NCBI RefSeq assembly: GCF_002127325.2
Contig: NC_035446.2
Coordinates: forward strand, 156,043,448-156,107,447
DNA: 64,000 nt
Direction: 5' to 3'
DNA from: Helianthus annuus
Lineage: Eukaryota; Streptophyta; Magnoliopsida; Asterales; Asteraceae
The first letter of the stretch is position 1. Each line of letters begins with the position of its first letter. A model generated the notes under the pieces. It saw nothing but the letters and a program-made list of their open reading frames with translations. It was not told the DNA's origin and did not search any database. Positions 55,076-64,000 of the stretch are shown here, piece after piece. The position numbers and the translations under genes are program-made.

Positions 55076-56681
55076 ATGTTGCTCCGGAATTCTCCGCACA
55101 AGGATTCCAAGAAGGATAGTCCCTTAAAAAGCCAGGGGATTATCAAGGATTCTCCTACGGAGAGGTGTTGCTTTAGTGATGCTCACATAGACAAAATTCG
55201 TCATTGCTTTCCGGCGAATGCCGTTTTTAAATCCTTTGATCCTACTGCTTTGAGCGACTTTGTCTCGGATGCCTGGGTGGCTTTTCTACGACTCCATTTA
55301 TCATAGGATATTCGTATCCTTTTCCGGCCTTCACCCAATCTTTCTTTTCTCTGACCGGCATATCTTATATCCAAGCTATGCCGATGATCTGGAGGGTTTT
55401 GTATACCTTCGAGAGGATCATCGAGCAAGAGGGGATTGATTTAGGGATGGCAGAGCTGGCCGCACTTTATGATCTTACCACGTTTGGCTCTCATCGATAT
55501 TTGTTGAAACGGAAGGCCGGGGAGGATCATCCTGTTTTGAAAGTTACCAAAAATGACACAAATTGGAAGCGTCCTTTCTTCTTTGTGAGAAGGGATTCCC
55601 TCCCTAATGGGAATGATCTGCCCAAGGAGTGGGCTACTCATGGTAGGGTAGAGGATCCTCGAAGGATCACTATCAGTCCTGTCTCATTTGATGAAGATCA
55701 CTAATATCTCTTTTTATTTCTTGTGCAGCTATATCCATTACTCATCTGAAGTTAAGCCCCGCTGCAAAAGAGAGAGTCCTAGCTTTTAAAAAGCTTGATC
55801 CTGAAGTTAGAAGCTTCCAAGTCACTATTCAAGATTCTCAAGAGATATCCTCTGCATCTGCCACAATGTCAAGTAAGTATCCTCATAGAAAGTATGCTTT
55901 ATGTAAGAGTATTTAATTTAACAAGGGAACTTATCTTGTTTCTGAATTGCGTAGGTGCTGGAAAATCTGCTAAGTCTGCCAAATCTGCCTCCTTGTTTGG
56001 GATTGATGATCTTGCCAAGGTCACGTCTTCGAAGAAGAAGACTTCGGTTGCTAGTCCTTCTGCTTCAGCCCCTAAATTACCCATTAGGGGTAAGGGAAAG
56101 AAGAGGAAAGTTTCTGAGGATCTTCAAGGATTCCCCCTCCTCCGTCAGCAATTTCTTGATTCTTTCAACGAGGTCAGGATCACTGCCCCTGTTGGTTATC
56201 CTGATGGTTTTTGAGGATCACCCGTGTCTGACGTTATATCCTGTTGTTTTTGCAGAAACTTACTGAAATAGAATCTTATGTTGGCCACGTTGAAGATCAG
56301 GATCGCCAGATTGCCGACCTTTATCAAATGGGTGTGCTGAAGGATCTCAAGATCACTGATCTTGAGAAGAAGATCCAGGCTGTTAAGGATGAGGCTGTCA
56401 AAGCATTGATCAAGTTCGATTATGAGAAGCATGACATTACTCAGGATGCTAAAGTCTCTGCCGCGATAGCTATGTACAAGATACAACTGCAGATGGCCAC
56501 GGAGGCTCAGGATCCTTCCTTTGATAGGAGCACATGGGACATTGAAGGCTGGAAGGCAAGGCTAGCAGAGTTGGAGGATGACGATGATGTTGAGGATATC
56601 CCTATGCTTGAAGGTGGAGATGCCGGTAAGGATCAGGGGGAGGCGAGTGGAGCTGGTGGTGATGGTGCAGCGAAGGTTTGA
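55076..56681 (+). pseudogene. R4 antisense gene with a one-base deletion
   Basis: Exons 55076-55642 (567 bp, one short of the 568 in the other copies), 55729-55872, 55955-56172 and 56256-56681. The missing C is near 55289, where GGCTTTTCCT-type sequence is GGCTTTTCTA, and the frame ends soon after. Exons 2-4 are open and near-identical to R3. Otherwise the gene would be as long as the R3 copy. The loss could be real or a sequencing slip. Confidence 0.85.
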
Positions 56682-58056
56682 GCTGCAAGATTGGGCAATG
56701 ATGGAAACTTCTAGACATAGCCGGAGCCCAATTTTTTAAATTTTGATAGTAGTTTGTGGTGTTTGAAACAATTATGGTTTGTAATCTTCGAACAATAGTT
56801 TTTAGGGTTAAGGATCCTGGATCCTTTGAACAATGGGTAGGATTGCAAAAGGTGGAGGGATCCTCTGTTTGGGGGATGAAGCCTTTGTGATCCTGCCGCT
56901 TTAATTTTCCTGCACAATGCTAAGACCGCATAGACAATGGACACCCTTTGCCAACCCATGTGGACGGGCCACGTTTTGCTGGTAGAAATGTGGGTTGGCA
57001 ATTTTGACAATTTTTTGAAAGGGTTAACGATCCTTTTGTTTAATAATATAACTTTAATCTTTCTGGCTTATCTTGTGTTGTTATCCTTCAATAATCTTCT
57101 TATTTCTCAATTGCTATATTTGTTAAAATAACAAGAGTTGAAAAAGTGTTTAATAAACTTAGGATATGATCCTAGATCAAATATCCTCATATTGAAAATT
57201 CTCAAAGTGTTTTAGTTCAAGGATCATAGGTTCGGTTGTCAGAGTATAAGGGTTGGTTAGGATAAAGAGTATAATAAAAAATAGTCAAGGATCATACCTG
57301 GGGATCCACGTTAGGATCCTAACCTTCAATCAAGACAATCATAGATAAGACTTTGATGGTTAATAAGGATTAAGGACCCTTATATGTTTAGACTTCCAAA
57401 ACCTGAAAAGTGAGATATAACTTGGGACTAAGCCAATGTAAAAGATAAATTAGTAACTGGGGACATGCCCAAAGGATAACTGAGAATGATTCCAGAGGAT
57501 CACTGGGGACAAGCCCAAAGGATAACTGGGGACAAGCCCAAAGGATCGTATGTAAACTGGAGTATGGCCCTTTCTGGCGACTATCCAAACTTAGTGACAT
57601 GAAAATGTCAAAACCTTAGCTAACGTGAAAACGTTAGAAACCTTAGGAACGGATGTATGGTACGTCTACCATTATACGGAGGATCCTAAATATAGCCAGT
57701 ACGATGAGGTTGTCAGCCCCGAAAGTGGGTACTGGTCCCAAAGACGTGAACTATACCAGGATCATCGTGCGCTGCTGGCGGAAACTGGGGATAATCCCAA
57801 GGATAACTGGGGTTGGACCCAAGGATCTGAGGTGCTTTTGGAGATCTTTGACGATTTGCTGAAGGTACCTGAACTATCATAACTCAAATGGTTTGTGAGT
57901 AGAGGATGAGGGATACATGATCCTTATCCTTAGGCAAAAAGTAAGAAAATGTAATAGTTTTTAGGATAAGCGTATTACCAGAGTAAGGATTACTGATATC
58001 TCCGGGATCCTTCAAGGATACTTCAATGTAAGGATCACATGCATGAAGGATCATGT
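56682..58056. other. R4 spacer between antisense gene and pol
   Basis: Has four to five minisatellite units (57455-57546) and the 85-codon frame (57625-57882). No other gene is seen. Confidence 0.7.
57625..57882 (+). CDS. R4 small conserved frame (85 codons), doubtful gene
   Basis: As in R2 (51599-51856), with about ten amino-acid differences. No stop occurs inside, unlike R1 and R3. It lies 3' of the antisense gene, in the same direction. Confidence 0.3.
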   Translation: MKTLETLGTDVWYVYHYTEDPKYSQYDEVVSPESGYWSQRRELYQDHRALLAETGDNPKDNWGWTQGSEVLLEIFDDLLKVPELS

Positions 58057-61050
<2,994 letters not shown>

Positions 61051-63622
61051 CTATTGCTCCCTTGGCTTCGAGGTTGGCTTCATAGATGAGGTATAACAAT
61101 CCTTAGCCTCCTGCTTGTCACTATCGATCTTGATTATTCCCCATGGGCTAGGGAGCTTCACACATTGATGGTAGGTAGATGGGACTGCTTTCATATCATG
61201 TATCCAAGGCCTGCCAAGGATAACGTTGCAACAAGATAAACAGTCAATAACACAAAATTTTTGGTAATTATGTAATCCTTCCACGTAGATTGGGAGTTTG
61301 ATGTCCCCCAGAGTTTTCTTCGTTTCCCCACTGAATCCTACAAGCACGGAGGATCTTGGTGTGATGTCTGATTCTGGGATTCCCATCTTCTTCAAGACAT
61401 CAAGCTGGATAATGTTCACTGAGCTCCCTCCGTCAATAAGGATCCTGCGGACAAAATGGTTAGAGATAAAGAGAGTGATAACTAAACTATCATGGTGAGG
61501 ATCCTGAATGTTAATGCGATCATCCTCATCAAATGTTATCATCTTCCCTTCTGAGACACTTGAGGTTCTAATAGGCCTTTCTCCATTATCCATTTTTGAT
61601 TCTTTTGCATGTCTTTTGGCCGCTGAAAGGGATGTACCACAGATGTCTGATCCTCCGGATATAAAGTTAATCACTTGTGCGTTTGCCGGAGGTGCTGGAG
61701 CCTTTTCAGGGATCCTTTCAGGATCCTGGGTCCTTTGCTTTTTTCTCCCCAACAATTCTTTTAGATGCCCCTTGCTTAGCAGGTATCCAATTTCTTTTCT
61801 TAAGGCTATGCAATCTTCAGTTAGATGCCCGAAATCCTAATGGTATGCACACCATTTGGACTTGTCTTTAGTCCCGGATGGTTTATCATTCTTCCTGGGC
61901 CACCTAGCTTTCTCACCTAGATTCTGCATTGCAAGGATTAGTTCATGATTATCAACGGAAAAAACAATATTCTGAGATTGGAGGATATTCTTCATCATCC
62001 TCTTCTTGGTCTACAGCATGCACATTCTTGTTCTCATTTCTATGGTAGGATTTGAACTTGTTGCTTTTGAAGGAGGATCCTTGCTTATCTTGTTTTGAGG
62101 ATCCTACTTGTCTTTCCTGGATCCTCTTGTCATCCTCTAGCCGGATAAACCTGAGTGCTCGAGTTCTTACTTCATCTAATTCCTGCATGGTGTCATAACA
62201 AGATCATCATAGAATAATGAATCCTTAAGCAGTCCCATTTTGAAGGCTTCAACAGCCGTAAGCCATATCCAAATTGGGAATGTCCAAGGATTCTTTACTA
62301 AATTTAGTTATATAATCCCTTAATGATTCATTATGATTTTGAGTTATCCTGTACAAATCACTAGTTAATTTTTCAAATTTTTCTACTACAAGAGAATTGG
62401 TTATTGAATAAATTAACTAAATTGGCAAATGAAGTAATAGAGTAAGGGGGAAGACTTAGCAGCCACTTAAGAGCTGATCCAGTAAGAGTGGATCCAAATC
62501 CTTTACATAGGCATGCTTCCTTCAATTTTTCTGGGATAGGATTGATCTCCATCCTCTCCCTGTATTGTGCTATATGCTCCTCTGGATCCGTTGTGCCATC
62601 ATACAACTTCATGGTAGGGATATGGAACCTTTTGGGTACCTCTGCATCACAAATTGGTGGTGCAAAACGGGATACCTTGTGGCTTCCATCCGCAATCTCT
62701 GGGATAGGCTTGACTACCCCTGGAACACTTGAGATCATATCTTTTAGCTTCTGCAACTCCCTGGCCATAGCATGATTGGTACCTGTATCCTGCATGGATC
62801 CATGGTTAGTGGGTAGAATAATGTTTAAAGTGTTACCTCCCATTGGGTTCAAGTTAGGCAATCCATATTGCTGGGGTTCTGGAACAACGGAGGGACCAGT
62901 GGAAGCAATGGTCTGCATTGGAATGAAGTCCCTTGATGGACATCTAGACTTCCTGTTTGCAAACTTTTTAGGGATCCTGGCATCTGTAAGGATCCTGGTA
63001 TCTGGGATGATCCTGGAACGAAGGAGGATCCGTGAACCTGGGATGATCCTGGAACAAAGGAGGATCCCTGGCCCTGGAGTGATCCTGGAACAAAGTAGGA
63101 TCCTTGAAACTGCTGTGCCCCTGGATAGGCTCCCGGATTCATAAAGGATCCCATGTATTGAGGATAAGATCCTACAGGCTGAAGATGTGAGTCTGATGTC
63201 TGAGTCATTGCTGCCGAGTTGAGATGTGATCCTCTTGACTCCCCTATGATTTGCACGTTCGGGATCCCCGATGGCTGGGAAGTGATCATTGGAGTATCAA
63301 AGCTCAAGGATTTGGGCATCAGTGGAGATGATCCTCTGCCGCTTTCTTTTGTCTTTTGAGATCTCCAATTTCCCTGAGGATCCTTTCGTTAGTTTCATCT
63401 TGCCGCTGCATACGATCCTTCATCTGCAAAAATTAAAGCAAATACATCACTAGTACTGGGAATAGAAGAATTCATAGCAGAAGAAGATAGAGGTTTAGAG
63501 AAGGTGGGAGTTGATCTCTCTCAGTATTTTTCTGAGATCCTGCCGGTGGAGGAGGCAAGGTGATCTGTGATGAGGTGACTGCAGACATCGCCGTGGACGT
63601 GTTTCTTCAATGATGAAGCCAT
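61051..63622 (-). pseudogene. R4 gag-protease, many frame breaks
   Basis: The start ATG is at 63620-63622. Compared with R3, single-base gains or losses are at about 63602-63604, 63513-63521, 63327-63331, 62930-62932, 62815-62830 (two, compensating), 62378-62382, 62258-62262, 62176-62182 and 61959-61964, mostly in runs of one base. A GAG to TAG change is at 61837-61839. The part 61051-61755, including the protease ILIDGGSS, is open. The pol of R4 has no such indels, so a local sequencing or assembly problem is possible. Confidence 0.85.
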
Positions 63623-63678
63623 GTAACTCTTTCAAATGATTTCGAACAAAAGAATTTCTTATGAATGAAGCACCAATT

Positions 63679-63696
63679 GCCCCACGGTGGGCGCCA
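63679..63696 (-). other. R4 primer-binding site
   Basis: Complement of TGGCGCCCACCGTGGGGC, three bases inside the LTR edge at 63700. Same sequence as in R3. Confidence 0.8.
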
Positions 63697-63699
63697 AAC

Positions 63700-64000
63700 T
63701 GTTTTGGTCAAAATCACACAAGGATAATGTAACCAAACTTTATGTAAACGGGGTATGATGCTTGGTTAATTATGAAAGTAAAGGATCACTTCTGTGATAA
63801 AAGATGCAAAGACACAATGATTTATACGATGGAAAAAGCCCTTGATCAATATATGATCTCCGGCATAAAAAACCTCGGGTGATGGCAACTACCGATCCAC
63901 CAACTTCAATATAAAAATGTAGTTACAACTTCGGATAGTAATGAGCTGAGTACAAGGATCACTGAGTGTCTAAGTGTTTGAGAGTTGTGTCGTATGTCGT
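63700..64000 (-). repeat. R4 5' LTR, partial
   Basis: 301 bp are visible. Compared with 54041-54341 it shows about three one-base indels (A run, T, C) and a few base changes. Confidence 0.85.

Overview
The window is plant nuclear DNA: spliced genes with GT-AG introns, MULE/FAR1 and Ulp1-type transposon genes, MITEs, and Ty3/Gypsy retrotransposons of the Tat lineage with a double RNase H. The family flavour suggests a eudicot, perhaps Asteraceae (low confidence). I see no ordinary single-copy host gene; nearly everything is transposon-derived.

1-13.8 kb: a gene cluster that looks like the contents of a large, decayed Mutator-like element. A FAR1-related transposase (partial at the left edge, one frameshift) is followed by a 170-codon unknown gene with four KxEP repeats, a two-exon GRF zinc-finger/membrane gene, an acidic unknown gene on the minus strand, and a long minus-strand gene for a Ulp1-like (C48) protein. 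The Ulp1-like gene has at least 16 small exons, two in-frame stops, and replacements at the presumed catalytic His and Cys. Its 5' part was built by tandem duplication of phase-1 mini-exons.

13.8-21.25 kb: a 7.35 kb element with ~165 bp inverted ends, anchored in (TA)n on the left and (TATATG)n on the right. It carries two paralogous unknown genes, each with a premature stop, about 3 kb of strongly palindromic 'GTATAGGCCTATAC'-type satellite, and an hAT-like MITE with a perfect 8 bp target duplication. A Mutator-type fold-back MITE with a perfect 9 bp target duplication lies just to the right.

23.4-26.2 kb: a long LTR-like segment (TGTAACACC...) containing five diverged ~159 bp repeats.

26.2-64 kb: a nest of related Tat-lineage elements, named here R0 to R4. 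R0 (diverged relative, minus) is interrupted by R1 (minus); R1 is interrupted in gag by R2 (minus); R2 is interrupted twice, by R3 (plus, complete, 38715-49506, TSD GTTAC, two 728 bp LTRs that look identical) and by R4 (minus, running off the right edge). R1-R4 share one layout: LTR, gag-protease, a UAG stop in a strong readthrough context, pol (RT, degenerate RNase H, second RNase H, integrase), a 22 bp minisatellite, then a four-exon antisense gene of about 442-451 codons, which starts near the 3' LTR and has its own conserved promoter. The antisense gene is open in R1, R3 and (before R3 inserted) R2, although R3 gag-pol is broken in three places. The readthrough stop and the antisense gene with its promoter are the most interesting systems here.
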